64,000 nt of DNA from Nonlabens marinus S1-08. GTDB lineage: Bacteria; Bacteroidota; Bacteroidia; Flavobacteriales; Flavobacteriaceae. Positions 54,400 through 63,453 of this stretch are shown here, in pieces. The stretch spans positions 2,595,779-2,659,778 of the forward strand of contig NZ_AP014548.1 of assembly GCF_000831385.1 (NCBI RefSeq), given 5' to 3'. Below the pieces are notes generated by a model. It worked only from the letters and a program-made list of their open reading frames with translations. It was not told the DNA's origin and did no database searches. The first letter of the stretch is position 1, and each line of letters opens with the position of its first letter. The translations under genes and the position numbers were made by a program.

Positions 54400-55761
54400 A
54401 TGAAAAGCAAAACGACTTTACTCTACTTATTTTCGCTTTTATCACTTACTGCTTTAGGTCAGGTGGGAATACGCACCATTCAGCCCACCGCAGATTTAGA
54501 AATTGTTTCCAACCCAACGCCAGGAGCAGACAATTATAATGGAGTGATCATTCCTAAAGTAAGTGCACTACCAGTTACTGGAGATGCTACATTTCCTAAA
54601 GCTGCTCAAGCGGGTTTAATTCTATATCTGGATACTACTGATACCACTAAGGGTATTTACATGTTTGATGGCACTCAATATGTAAAGTTAGAAGCTGGGG
54701 CACTAGCTGGGGCATTTTTTAATACGGGTACTACTACTATTGCAACTACAACAACTGCAAATGTTCAAAGGACTGGTAATTTGAGTTTAGGTAGCTCGCT
54801 CAATTCAGGGAGGCTCAATCTAGAAATTTTAAACAGTGAACTGGTCTCTAATGCGCCAGAGATAGGTTTAAGAATTGCTAATGCAAATAAAACTACCGCA
54901 GCAGGTACTTCGACGTATGGCATTCTGACTGAAAACACAAGTTCATCTGGTGTTAAATTTGGTATACGAAACGTAGTTACCAGCGCCGGAAATGGTAACA
55001 AAACTGGAATTGATTCAGAGGTTACGCCAAGTAGCACTAATAACGCAGTGACTATAGGTACTCAAAGTAATATCAACAATGTACCTTCTGGAGCCAGCGG
55101 TGCTATTGTTTATGGATTCAGTAATTTCATGGGTTCTCTAAATGGAGGTAGTACAAGCATTGGGTATAATACTAAATCTGGTTTTGGAGATATTGTTTCG
55201 CAAACAAACTATGGCTTGTATTCAGAAGTAGGGCGTTCCACTAGTAGAGGAACGAAATATGGAGTGTACAGCAAAGCTTTGAATACTGGTACTGAAAATG
55301 CGTATTCCGGTTATTTTGTAGGAAATAAATTTGCAATTAGAAACCAAAATGAATCTACTGGATATGATTTAACTGTGGACACTGGTACAGCTGGTCAGGT
55401 TTTGACAAGTAATGGCGATCAAACCACTTCTTGGAAAAATGCAAATGCTAACGGGTTTAAGACGAACATAAGAACTATTAGCGGCGGTACTGCACTAAGC
55501 ACAGATCATACCTTGATAATAAATGGCGACATCAGTATACCTGACGCTGTTACTTCCAACGCTGGCCAAATTTATATAATTGCTTTGGGAATTAATTCAA
55601 ACAATAGAGTTATCACTGCTATAGGAGGTGATTTCAGATATCCTGGTGATGCTAATGCATTCTCAACTTATGGACTCAATAACAACGGGAACGGCACGAG
55701 AGGAATTACTATTCAAAGTAATGGGACTGACTGGTATATCATTGACGTACTACGTAATTAA
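54400..55761 (+). CDS. Secreted low-complexity repeat protein, fibre-like
   Basis: 453 aa with a signal peptide ending ALGQ (residue 21). The N-part (VGIRTIQPTADLEIVSNP, LYLDTTDTTKGIYMFDGTQYVKL) resembles the head of Bacteroidota proteins that otherwise look like phage tail fibres. The middle (about 110-330) is rich in Ser, Thr, Asn and Gly and contains several Y/F-G-I/V/L/F steps (TYGILTE, KFGIRNV, VYGFSNF, NYGLYSE, KYGVYSK), suggesting a repetitive beta-solenoid. It ends with TDWYIIDVLRN and has no evident secretion sorting domain. A surface or adhesin role is inference. Confidence 0.75.
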   Translation: MKSKTTLLYLFSLLSLTALGQVGIRTIQPTADLEIVSNPTPGADNYNGVIIPKVSALPVTGDATFPKAAQAGLILYLDTTDTTKGIYMFDGTQYVKLEAGALAGAFFNTGTTTIATTTTANVQRTGNLSLGSSLNSGRLNLEILNSELVSNAPEIGLRIANANKTTAAGTSTYGILTENTSSSGVKFGIRNVVTSAGNGNKTGIDSEVTPSSTNNAVTIGTQSNINNVPSGASGAIVYGFSNFMGSLNGGSTSIGYNTKSGFGDIVSQTNYGLYSEVGRSTSRGTKYGVYSKALNTGTENAYSGYFVGNKFAIRNQNESTGYDLTVDTGTAGQVLTSNGDQTTSWKNANANGFKTNIRTISGGTALSTDHTLIINGDISIPDAVTSNAGQIYIIALGINSNNRVITAIGGDFRYPGDANAFSTYGLNNNGNGTRGITIQSNGTDWYIIDVLRN

Positions 55762-55804
55762 AAAATAAAGGCTCCTAAGCTATTTTAAATTTAAGATTCA
55801 ATAA

Positions 55805-55834
55805 AAAACTCCCAGCTTTTTAGTTGGGAGTTTT
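55805..55834. terminator. Terminator after the repeat protein gene
   Basis: Stem AAAACTCCCA / TGGGAGTTTT with a T-run on both strands, between this gene and convergent hsp20. Confidence 0.85.
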
Positions 55835-55901
55835 AGTTTCTACCTTAAAGTAAATAAATCTGGTGTCCAATTTTTCATATTCACTAAAGTAAGGCGGTGA
55901 A

Positions 55902-56327
55902 TTACTTCAAAGAAATCATTCGCTTAGGCTGTGGTAAAGCCTCCTCTTTCTTAGGTAGGGTGATGTTTAAAATTCCATCTTCATAACTACCATCAATTTC
56001 ATTCTGGTTTACCGTTTCTGGAAGATTAAAGCTTCTTTTAAACGAACGCTTGGTGAACTCTTTACGAGTAAATTGCTCCGTACGTTCTTCAGAGTTTTCG
56101 GCCACTTCAGAATAAATGGTCAATACATCTTTGTCCACTTCTATGCTGACATCCTCTTTTTTGAATCCAGGGATAATCATTTCTAAAGTAAACTTATCAT
56201 CAGATTCTGAGATATTCACAGCGGGTTGCGAAGCTCTTACAGCGCTACCGCCGTCAAAGTCGTTATTGAACATTTCATCAATTAAAGATGGTAACCAATT
56301 GTTTGGGGTTCTATGTGCTAATTTCAT
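55902..56327 (-). CDS. Small heat-shock protein, Hsp20/alpha-crystallin
   Basis: 141 aa from ATG 56327 (MKLAHRTPNNWLPSLID); the upstream extension is not homologous. The alpha-crystallin domain spans about 38-135, with VNISESDDKFTLEMIIPGFKKEDVSIEVDKDVLTI and the GILNITLPK element, and the C-terminal tail is short. It holds unfolding proteins in the cytoplasm under heat or oxidative stress. Regulation is not visible; no CIRCE element was seen upstream. Confidence 0.93.
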   Translation of the reverse strand: MKLAHRTPNNWLPSLIDEMFNNDFDGGSAVRASQPAVNISESDDKFTLEMIIPGFKKEDVSIEVDKDVLTIYSEVAENSEERTEQFTRKEFTKRSFKRSFNLPETVNQNEIDGSYEDGILNITLPKKEEALPQPKRMISLK

Positions 56328-56382
56328 GATATATAAATTTTTAGTTATTTGACTAGAAGAAGTCAAAATAAATACCAAACAC

Positions 56383-56407
56383 AAAAAGCGACACTATGTC
56401 GCTTTTT
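56383..56407 (-). terminator. Terminator of the TerB-like gene
   Basis: Perfect 11-base stem AAAAAGCGACA / TGTCGCTTTTT with a 3-base loop, between the end of the TerB-like gene and the hsp20 start; it prevents read-through into hsp20. Confidence 0.85.
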
Positions 56408-56433
56408 ACCTCTTTAAACCATGACAACATGTC

Positions 56434-56844
56434 TTAATTGCTGGATTGAGTATGAATTGCCAATAATTCACTTGGCGGAATATTGCCATGTGGATATTTA
56501 TCCATGACTTCCAGCAATGAAAGTACAGTAAATCTGCGTATGCCGTATCGCAGTGCTACTTCATGCAACAATTGCAGTTCTTTCTCATCCACATCTCCAT
56601 CGATGCGCATCATTAACATAATGCGATGAAAATGAAGAATACGCTTGATGAATTCCTTAGGCGGTTTTGGAGTGCCCGTAGATGCCTGCTCTAGCATTTC
56701 AGAAAGATCTTCTTCACCTACTCCTAAGCGCTTACCTACCACTTTTACAAACTCCACTTCTTCACGTTTCAAATGTTGGTCTACATACGCCATGGAAATC
56801 AACTCCTTTAAAATATCTGTCTTTTCTTGCAGTGTATAGGTCAT
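56434..56844 (-). CDS. TerB-like helical protein
   Basis: 136 aa, all-helical, with the TerB/tellurite-resistance-type pattern: LKELISMAYVDQHLKREEVEFVKVVGKRLG, then FHRIMLMMRIDGDVDEKELQLLHEVALRYG, where acidic residues (DQHLKREE, DGDVDEKE) repeat as in metal-binding TerB. Start at ATG 56844 rather than TTG 56847. No other ter genes are present, so tellurite resistance should not be inferred. Cytoplasmic. Confidence 0.82.
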   Translation of the reverse strand: MTYTLQEKTDILKELISMAYVDQHLKREEVEFVKVVGKRLGVGEEDLSEMLEQASTGTPKPPKEFIKRILHFHRIMLMMRIDGDVDEKELQLLHEVALRYGIRRFTVLSLLEVMDKYPHGNIPPSELLAIHTQSSN

Positions 56845-56926
56845 CAATATCTTTCTTTGTGTGAAAATAAAGAATACTTGTGAAATACTTAACCAGTTAA
56901 ATCTTTCCGTCGCCTAAATTTATAGC

Positions 56927-58216
56927 ATGATTATCATTACCCGTTTACGTTCGTTTTTTAATATTGTCACGAGTAGTATAGCCTTCTACCCTACTTTTTA
57001 TGCTGTATCCGCGGTGATTTTCGGTTTTGTCATGAAAACTGCCGAGGCAATGGGGGTTTCTCGATTCCTTCAAGAAAACGCCTCCTATCTAGTCGTCAAC
57101 GATATCGACACGGCGCGAAATGTTCTTACCACATTAATTGCTGGAGGCCTGAGCATGCTGGTATTCTCTTTTTCTATGGTAATGCTTTTACTAAGCCAAG
57201 CGGCAGCCAATTATTCACCAAGAGTACTGCCCAGTTTGATTTCAAACCGCCGTCACCAGACCATATTAGGTACGTTCCTCGCGATGATCCTTTACAATAT
57301 CATCACAGTCATAGGGCTACAACCACATGGCGATGATTATCAACTTCCAGGATTTTCAGTACTGATAGGTATTGCTTTTGCAGTGCTCGCTTTAGCAGCT
57401 TTTGTCTACTTTATTCACAGCATATCCTCTAGCATACAGATCAATAATATATTGGAGAATATTTATTCGCTTTCGCGAAAGCGATTGCTTTTTCTAGTGG
57501 AAGAAAATAGATTCTCCAAAGATTTTGAGGATACAGACGACTGGCATACCATCAAAACTAACAGAAGCGGAACGATACAAAATATGAGTATCACAGGCTT
57601 AAAGGAGCTTGCTCGTGAATCAGAAACCAAGTTTGATATATTGATGTCTAAAGGCGAATACCTTTTTGAACATCAACCTCTAGTCAAATCAAAAAAAGAG
57701 TTAGATGAATCCGAGTTGGAAGAACTTTTCAAAAACTTCAATTATACGGAGTCCGAATTAGTGAGTGACAACTACATTATAGGATTCAAACAAATTACAG
57801 AAATAGGCATTAAAGCCATGTCGCCTGGAATCAATGATCCAGGAACAGCGCTGGATACCATTCACTACTTGACTGAATTGTTTGCCTTACGCATGCAAAA
57901 GGGCGATATAGGCGTGGTAGAAGATGAAGACGGGAATCCGGTTATCAATCTCAAAGTTATTGATTTCAAAACCCTAATGTATAATGTACTGGCACCTTTT
58001 CGCACCTATTGTAAGCATGACATAACAGTGATGCAAAAACTATTGGGCATGATCGCTTACCTGAAGACCCTAGATGCCGCAAACGATTCTTTTTATCAGG
58101 TGCTGGATCGAGAAGCCACCATGATGATTCAAGATGTCAATAGTGCCATAGAAAACCCTATTGATCTAGAAGTATTGCAAGGTATTTATGACAGAATGAA
58201 TATCCAGGAAACTTAA
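56927..58216 (+). CDS. DUF2254 membrane protein
   Basis: 429 aa with four membrane helices in the first 170 residues (about 12-40, 58-85, 105-128, 138-165). A cytoplasmic domain follows, with [26 protein letters not shown], the most recognisable motif of DUF2254. Function unknown; membership suggests a membrane-stress or transport role only loosely. A palindrome copy inserts [12 protein letters not shown] at the end of the last helix region. Its stop shares TTAA with the convergent panB stop. Confidence 0.87.
   Translation: MIIITRLRSFFNIVTSSIAFYPTFYAVSAVIFGFVMKTAEAMGVSRFLQENASYLVVNDIDTARNVLTTLIAGGLSMLVFSFSMVMLLLSQAAANYSPRVLPSLISNRRHQTILGTFLAMILYNIITVIGLQPHGDDYQLPGFSVLIGIAFAVLALAAFVYFIHSISSSIQINNILENIYSLSRKRLLFLVEENRFSKDFEDTDDWHTIKTNRSGTIQNMSITGLKELARESETKFDILMSKGEYLFEHQPLVKSKKELDESELEELFKNFNYTESELVSDNYIIGFKQITEIGIKAMSPGINDPGTALDTIHYLTELFALRMQKGDIGVVEDEDGNPVINLKVIDFKTLMYNVLAPFRTYCKHDITVMQKLLGMIAYLKTLDAANDSFYQVLDREATMMIQDVNSAIENPIDLEVLQGIYDRMNIQET
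57468..57483. repeat. Dispersed palindrome, copy 17 (in coding sequence)
   Basis: Exact core in the DUF2254 gene, the only exact copy read in the third frame, as S-L-S-R-K-R. Confidence 0.95.
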
Positions 58217-59031
58217 TACTGCTCAGATGTGTTAGGGAAATCACGACTTTTCACATCTGCATTGTATCTTGTAACAGCATCGCCCATATCTTCATAAAGA
58301 TTCATATAGCGTCGTAAAAATCTGGGCTCAAATTCATAGGTCATCCCAAACATATCGTGGGACACTAATACCTGTCCATCAACCCCACCTCCAGCACCTA
58401 TTCCTATGACAGGTATCGTTAAACTTTCTGCTACTTCTTGTGCTAATGCTGCCGGCACTTTTTCCAGTACAATAGCAAAGCAACCCCAACGTTCCATCGC
58501 CAGTGCATCTTCTTTTAATTTTTCAGCCTCTTCCTCTTCCTTAGCACGCACCGTATAGGTTCCAAATTTATAAATCGACTGTGGTGTTAACCCTAAATGC
58601 CCCATAACAGGAATTCCAGCGTTTAGAATACGTTTAATAGATTCCTTTACCTCGCGACCACCTTCTAGCTTCACCGTATGACCGCCGCTTTCTTTCATAA
58701 TGCGTATGGCAGACCTCAGTGCTTCTTTGGGGTCGCTTTGATAACTACCGAAAGGTAAATCAACTACCACTAAGGCTCTCTCAGTACCACGCACGACGCT
58801 GCTGGCATGATAAATCATTTGGTCAAGTGTGATAGGCAAGGTCGTTTCATGTCCTGCCATCACGTTACTCGCACTGTCTCCTACTAGAATCACATCAATA
58901 CCCGCACTGTCAATAATCTTAGCCATCGTATAATCATAAGCAGTGAGCATGCTTATTTTTTCCTTGTTCACTTTCATCTCTGTCAAGGATTTAACGGTAA
59001 TGCGTTTGTATTCTTTTTTGGCTGTAGACAT
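58213..59031 (-). CDS. panB: 3-methyl-2-oxobutanoate hydroxymethyltransferase
   Basis: A 272-aa PanB. Metal and substrate motifs: [67 protein letters not shown], and [16 protein letters not shown]. It uses methylene-tetrahydrofolate to make ketopantoate for coenzyme A. The normal GxGxxxDGQ wording reads GAGGGVDGQ here. No panC/panD is adjacent. Convergent overlap of 4 bases with the DUF2254 gene. Confidence 0.96.
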   Translation of the reverse strand: MSTAKKEYKRITVKSLTEMKVNKEKISMLTAYDYTMAKIIDSAGIDVILVGDSASNVMAGHETTLPITLDQMIYHASSVVRGTERALVVVDLPFGSYQSDPKEALRSAIRIMKESGGHTVKLEGGREVKESIKRILNAGIPVMGHLGLTPQSIYKFGTYTVRAKEEEEAEKLKEDALAMERWGCFAIVLEKVPAALAQEVAESLTIPVIGIGAGGGVDGQVLVSHDMFGMTYEFEPRFLRRYMNLYEDMGDAVTRYNADVKSRDFPNTSEQY

Positions 59032-59088
59032 ATCTTCGGTTTGTGCGGTAAAAATAGTAATATTAACTTAGGATCTAATTTGAAGGTT

Positions 59089-59562
59089 ATGATGAAATAT
59101 GCACTGTTATTTGTAGGGCTTATCGCTTTCGCGAAAGCGAACTCTCAAGAAGTTACATCAACCGCTAGCAGCATGGTACACTTACAGTCTCATCCTGCAG
59201 AAAAAGTTGTGGAGGACTTTTTTGAAAGTTTTCACGCTCAAGACACTACAGCATTGCGAGCATTTATGGCAGAAGGTGCCGCTCTCAAGTCCTTATCCAT
59301 AAAAGGAGAGCAGCGTCAGGTTTCTTCAACTTCACTGGATCAATTTTTAACTTCCATCGCCTCCATTCCAGCGGGAGTGGACTTTCAAGAGGAAGTGACA
59401 GGAATCACCAGTTTAGGTAATGAATCTATCGCCAGTGTTCATGCTGATTATATTTTTCATCTAAATGGTAAGAAGACGCACACGGGTACCAATGTATTTA
59501 CCGTGGTATGGAAAGAAAATAGGTGGTTAATTATCCAAATAACGGACACCCGAATCTATTAA
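59089..59562 (+). CDS. Secreted NTF2-like (SnoaL/DUF4440-type) protein
   Basis: 157 aa from 59089 (ATG 59092 also possible). The signal peptide MMKYALLFVGLIAFAKANSQ ends in a peptide written by the palindrome. The mature part has the NTF2-like plan: VEDFFESFHAQDTTALRAFMAEGAAL (first helices), a middle with FLTSIASIPAGVDF, and closing strands with THTGTNVFTVVWKENRWLIIQITDT. The family binds or converts small hydrophobic ligands, but no catalytic residues are assignable. Periplasmic or surface. Divergent from panB. Confidence 0.82.
   Translation: MMKYALLFVGLIAFAKANSQEVTSTASSMVHLQSHPAEKVVEDFFESFHAQDTTALRAFMAEGAALKSLSIKGEQRQVSSTSLDQFLTSIASIPAGVDFQEEVTGITSLGNESIASVHADYIFHLNGKKTHTGTNVFTVVWKENRWLIIQITDTRIY
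59124..59139. repeat. Dispersed palindrome, copy 18 (in coding sequence)
   Basis: Exact core in the NTF2-like gene, read as I-A-F-A-K-A-N at the signal-peptidase site, as in the GH3 fusion gene. Confidence 0.95.
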
Positions 59563-59563
59563 T

Positions 59564-61075
59564 TTACATCCAGCGCTGCTGCGAACTGATCACTCGATTG
59601 ATGATGCTGTTTTTAAGAGCGCTTACTTCGGTTTCTTTAAAATAACGTAATCCACGAGATCCTGCAGCTGTATGCAGCTTAAAATGGATCTGCTGACGGC
59701 GTTTTAAAAATATACTGCGCCATTTTTCTAGTGCCTGCATCTTGAAAACCGGAGTAATAATGGTGCTGTGAAACAACCATCCAGATTGTAAAACTAGCAG
59801 CTCTTGATCTGCCTCAATCCTAGTGCATTGACCATCCCTATACGCTTGATAGGTGGTCCATAATAATATCAATATAGCTATAACAGTACCTATATAAATC
59901 TCAAAATAGGCAAAAACTGCAGCAGTGGCAATTAAAGGGATCGATAGAATATAGAAACTCAAGCGGGCATGGGATGAAGCAATGGATTGCAGCACCTCAT
60001 GATCCTCTGTAAGACTATTTCCATGCATCAAATGCTGCAGCCTCAACACCATTGCTGGATTACAAGCAGGTACGTCGATACTCGTGGTTTTAGAACCTTC
60101 AGACTGGGCTTGATAGATCTTTGCTGTTTGGTAATTGAGCAAACGGCGCAACGGATTGCTATGAAACTCCAACAGCTGAATTTTATTTATAGGAATTTTG
60201 ACCTCTCGTTTATTAAATAAACCCATTTGCGCCTCTAGATAATTTCCAGACTTGCGCAATTCAAAGCCGTAATACTTATTGAAAGTTCGAGCCAGGCTTA
60301 CTAATAAAGAAACGACAATGAATAGTACTAAAGCAAAAAGCACTAAACTCAGGCTCGCATAACTGATCACGTCTTCCCATTCAAAATTTTCAAAAACATC
60401 ACCGTAAAATCGTTCTACTACGTCTTTAATTTTATACCAAAAACCCACAACCACCCCAAGCGCAAGCAAGCCACTGCGCACGTGATTTTGAGTCATGGCG
60501 ATCTTCAGTAGATCCGTAAATTCAAGAATTAATAAGGTATTCTGTTCCCTTTTATATGCCGTATGAGACGTGGCATCTTTTACATCTTGTTCTTCAGTAG
60601 CAATTTCTATATTAGATTCTCTAGAAATAGGCACCTGATCTTGAAGCAAGTTTTTGAAAGATGCCGCAAAAGCACCGTCCAAACCTGGAATCTCTAATTC
60701 TTTTGCTTTAGACCCAGCAGTCTCCACCTCAACAGATACCAATTGCAGAATGCGTTGTACTAAATTTTGCTGAATATTTACCGATTGAATGCGCTCTAGA
60801 GGTATCGCCTTGCGTTCTTTATTGAGAACACCCTGCTGGATGATGAGCTCGTCATCCTCGATGTGGAACGTAAAAAAATAATATTTCAAAACAGGCATCA
60901 CCAGCCCCACCACTGCAAATAGAGCCGTCAAACCTATCATGACCCTTAAGTCTGTCCAATTCCCAATTCCAAAGATGGCGTAAAGAGCAAAAATCAACAG
61001 TGCTTTTACATTCTTGAGAACATAAAGCAAAATGCTCTTTTTACTTTGTCGAGTAGGAGTTGATAAATCAAGCAT
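59564..61075 (-). CDS. PH-domain membrane protein, YdbT-like
   Basis: 503 aa with repeated units of a membrane helix pair followed by a bacterial PH (bPH2/DUF304) domain. One lies at about 60-150 (DDELIIQQGVLNKERKAIPLERIQSVNIQQNLVQRIL, in outline), a second at about 270-340 (NKREVKIPINKIQLLEFHSNPLRRLL) and a third near the C-terminus (VLQSGWLFHSTIITPVFKMQAL). This matches YdbT. The function is unknown. It overlaps the YdbS-like gene by 8 bases, and the pair is probably one complex. Confidence 0.88.
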   Translation of the reverse strand: MLDLSTPTRQSKKSILLYVLKNVKALLIFALYAIFGIGNWTDLRVMIGLTALFAVVGLVMPVLKYYFFTFHIEDDELIIQQGVLNKERKAIPLERIQSVNIQQNLVQRILQLVSVEVETAGSKAKELEIPGLDGAFAASFKNLLQDQVPISRESNIEIATEEQDVKDATSHTAYKREQNTLLILEFTDLLKIAMTQNHVRSGLLALGVVVGFWYKIKDVVERFYGDVFENFEWEDVISYASLSLVLFALVLFIVVSLLVSLARTFNKYYGFELRKSGNYLEAQMGLFNKREVKIPINKIQLLEFHSNPLRRLLNYQTAKIYQAQSEGSKTTSIDVPACNPAMVLRLQHLMHGNSLTEDHEVLQSIASSHARLSFYILSIPLIATAAVFAYFEIYIGTVIAILILLWTTYQAYRDGQCTRIEADQELLVLQSGWLFHSTIITPVFKMQALEKWRSIFLKRRQQIHFKLHTAAGSRGLRYFKETEVSALKNSIINRVISSQQRWM

Positions 61076-61571
61076 GTAGTGCTGTCTTACTTGAAATAAA
61101 TTCTTTGAGCTTTAGCGCATCCTCTGGATCTAAACCAGATAAGCTTAGATCTGAAGCACTACCACCGGCAGTGTAAATTTCTAATTCACATAGTGTGAAC
61201 AATCGATCAATGGGTCCATCCTTGATCTCGGTATGCTGGATGCGGTTAAATGGCACTGTAATTTCATGATGGAATACCCAACCATGTTTATAGGTAATAT
61301 CATGCTCTCTCAATACATAACCGCGGACAAAGTATTCTTTATAAGAGAAAAATAAAGTAATCAATAAAAGTACAATCCAGGCTGCTAGACTGGCCCAAAA
61401 GATCCAAAGTGGATCTACCAAAAAAGCAATCACGATCACTCCTATTAGCAGTGGTATGAAAAACAAAACCTTAGCAATCAGCTTTTTATTCAAAAATCGC
61501 TTAGGATGTTTTTTGAAATCTGATTCTTCCACGGCGGGTAAGTCGCTTGCTAGTACCTGAACATTAGTCAT
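61068..61571 (-). CDS. PH-domain membrane protein, YdbS-like
   Basis: 167 aa with two membrane helices (about 32-50 and 55-73), followed by one bPH2 domain: LREHDITYKHGWVFHHEITVPFNRIQHTEIKDGPIDRLF (in outline), then ELEIYTAGGSASDLSLSGLDPEDALKL. The pairing of a one-domain and a multi-domain bPH2 protein is the standard YdbS/YdbT arrangement. Function unknown. Cotranscribed with the MazG-like gene upstream (1-base gap). Confidence 0.88.
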   Translation of the reverse strand: MTNVQVLASDLPAVEESDFKKHPKRFLNKKLIAKVLFFIPLLIGVIVIAFLVDPLWIFWASLAAWIVLLLITLFFSYKEYFVRGYVLREHDITYKHGWVFHHEITVPFNRIQHTEIKDGPIDRLFTLCELEIYTAGGSASDLSLSGLDPEDALKLKEFISSKTALHA

Positions 61572-61572
61572 A

Positions 61573-61965
61573 TCACTTGTATTTGCTCAATATCTTGCCA
61601 AAATCTGGCTTAAAATAATCCGGACCCTTAAGAACCTTGCCGTCCTCCCTATAAATAGGCTCTCCATCAGCTCCTAACTTACTCATGTTTGATCGCTGAA
61701 TCTCTTCAAAAACATCGGTAATGACTTCCTGCATACCGTGTTCTATAATAGTACCGCATAAGATGTACAACATGTCACCTAAGGCATCAGCGACCTCTAT
61801 AAGATCATCATTTTTTGCAGCTTCTAGATATTCTTCATTTTCCTCTCGCATCAACTCATAACGCAATAATTTGCGTTCTAGAGAGATTTGAACAGTAGGC
61901 TCTTCTTGAATATTCAGTTTGAAGGCTTTGTGGAATTTTTGGACGGCATCAATGCTATTCTTCAT
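61573..61965 (-). CDS. MazG-like nucleotide pyrophosphohydrolase
   Basis: 130 aa, all-helical, with the metal motif E-E-N-E-E-Y (MREENEEYLEAAKNDD) followed by E-x-x-D in IEVADALGDMLYILCG, as in the MazG/phosphoribosyl-ATP pyrophosphatase superfamily. The tail has the YREDGKVLKGPDYFKPDF element common in flavobacterial and phage relatives. It probably hydrolyses a non-canonical NTP or dNTP to the monophosphate, so a house-cleaning role is likely. Cytoplasmic. Confidence 0.88.
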   Translation of the reverse strand: MKNSIDAVQKFHKAFKLNIQEEPTVQISLERKLLRYELMREENEEYLEAAKNDDLIEVADALGDMLYILCGTIIEHGMQEVITDVFEEIQRSNMSKLGADGEPIYREDGKVLKGPDYFKPDFGKILSKYK

Positions 61966-62011
61966 GGGTAGTTGGTCATTTGTATCGTAATTTTACGAAA
62001 AAATCAGCACT

Positions 62012-62233
62012 ATGTTATTGCCCCTGCCTTTATTAAAAGATCCTATGTTCTCACAAGGTCAGATCATCTTTGCTATAGTGTTCTTTGTCGCCTTTGTCAT
62101 CTTGATCACGTTCATGTATGGAAAAGACAAATTACTACACCGCAAAAACTACAAGGGAGTGAAGTGGATTCTAGTGGGGTTTTTAGCTTTTTTCCTATTG
62201 TTGCTTGCGATAAAATTCGGGTTAAAGCAATAA
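62012..62233 (+). CDS. Small two-helix membrane protein
   Basis: 73 aa (62 if begun at ATG 62045, MFSQGQIIF), with membrane helices at about 16-36 and 50-69 and a basic loop between (GKDKLLHRKNYKGVKW). The topology resembles a conserved-looking small inner-membrane protein of flavobacteria without a named family. It starts 46 bases from the divergent MazG-like gene. A palindrome copy follows 30 bases after the stop. Confidence 0.72.
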   Translation: MLLPLPLLKDPMFSQGQIIFAIVFFVAFVILITFMYGKDKLLHRKNYKGVKWILVGFLAFFLLLLAIKFGLKQ

Positions 62234-62262
62234 ATTTAAAGGTGACGGTATCATTCTGATAA

Positions 62263-62284
62263 GTTCGCTTTCGCGAAAGCGAAC
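62263..62284. repeat. Dispersed palindrome, copy 19 (intergenic)
   Basis: Full 20-base form plus one more G/C pair on each side (22 bases), between convergent genes, 36 bases ahead of the terminator A-run. Confidence 0.95.
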
Positions 62285-62319
62285 TAAAAACAACCCTCAC
62301 AAATTCTCTGACTTTATTT

Positions 62320-62349
62320 CAAAAAAAAGAGGCCGATCTCTCGGCCTCT
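62320..62349 (-). terminator. Terminator of the propeller lipoprotein gene
   Basis: Perfect 9-base stem AGAGGCCGA / TCGGCCTCT with loop TCTC; on the reverse strand it runs into eight T. A near copy is found at 63861-63886. Confidence 0.88.
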
Positions 62350-62407
62350 ATTAAACTACAATCTACTCTACAAATTGTACTTAAATTGTATAATGTCTTT
62401 TTTAGAT

Positions 62408-63427
62408 TTACTCCACATTCAAGTAAATGCTAGAGATTCCTGATACTGCTTGCTTCATTCTAGGAGACATATTGCCACCGTTAGAAAAGTTATCAAAAGC
62501 TAGAGCCATTCCACCGTTTGTACTACGCTCTGCTGCATAGAGTACTTTAGCTTTGTTATCGTACTCAAGATCAACTGGGTTACCCAACATGGTGTTTGCT
62601 CCAGTAATAGTTTTTACATCAGATGCATTGATAGAGCTGAAGGCATTCATACCACTGTAGATTACGGAGAAGTTATCGATTGTGTGAATTGCTCCATCAC
62701 TATCGTTTAATGGGTTTCCTACATCTGCAAGAAACAATTTGTCTTCTACTTCATCATAAGTTACGCCTCTTAATGACTTTGCTCCTGTAACTCTAAAGAT
62801 ATCGTCTGCGGTTAATTCACCTGAAGTGTTAGAGAAAAAGTCATTGTAAACTGCGATTCTACCGCTGTTATCCATGGCTGCATAAAGTGTATTACCTCTT
62901 AGGAATATTCCCCAATGTTGATATCCAGTTTCATAGATATTTACAAGTCTTACAGAGTTAGGTGTGGACTCATAAACGTAGAACTTATTGCTTTCTCCAG
63001 GTCCAGCAGCATCAGATGATACAACTATGCGATTCCCTGAAACTGCAATATCTCTAGGGTTTTCAACTTGAACGTCAGATCTAAGTGAAGGCGCTAATGA
63101 AGCACCGTTTTCATTATTGTTTAAGTTTTCAAAAACCAACACATCTCTTTCAGATCTGGAGGCTTCAAATAAACAGTCGTTGATGGGATCATAATGAATA
63201 CCATCACTATCACGACTTGCAGATTGAAAAGATTTGTTGGTGATCTCGTTCATGTCTGAAACATCAAACATGTTGATTTTACCTGAAGTATTACTTCCTG
63301 TAAAAAGGGTTGCTTTAGAAAGAGTTAGTGGAGCACTAGTGTCATCGATTCCTTCAGAATCAGTAGAACATGAAACAAATGCGAAAGCGCTAAAAAGTAA
63401 TGCGGCGGGTAGAGTAAAATTTTTCAT
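62408..63427 (-). CDS. Beta-propeller-like lipoprotein
   Basis: 339 aa with lipobox FAFVSC (Cys at about residue 20) and a Ser/Asp-rich linker. The rest shows repeated four-strand-type units with G/N-R/T-I/L-V/Y-V/A cores: ATLFTGSNTSGKINMFDV, DPINDCLFEASRSERDVLVFE, ENPRDIAVSGNRIVV, GIFLRGNTLYAAMDNSGRIAVY, DKLFLADVGN and AKVLYAAERS. This is a six- or seven-bladed propeller pattern of the NHL/YncE kind. A surface or periplasmic scaffold role is inferred only. The C-terminus repeats in a second gene at the window end. Confidence 0.78.
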   Translation of the reverse strand: MKNFTLPAALLFSAFAFVSCSTDSEGIDDTSAPLTLSKATLFTGSNTSGKINMFDVSDMNEITNKSFQSASRDSDGIHYDPINDCLFEASRSERDVLVFENLNNNENGASLAPSLRSDVQVENPRDIAVSGNRIVVSSDAAGPGESNKFYVYESTPNSVRLVNIYETGYQHWGIFLRGNTLYAAMDNSGRIAVYNDFFSNTSGELTADDIFRVTGAKSLRGVTYDEVEDKLFLADVGNPLNDSDGAIHTIDNFSVIYSGMNAFSSINASDVKTITGANTMLGNPVDLEYDNKAKVLYAAERSTNGGMALAFDNFSNGGNMSPRMKQAVSGISSIYLNVE

Positions 63428-63453
63428 TGTAGAGTGTAATTGTTTAGATGCTT

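Noticed and set aside
56434..56844. Tellurite-resistance locus
   Set aside because: Only one TerB-like gene is present, with no terC/D/Z neighbours.
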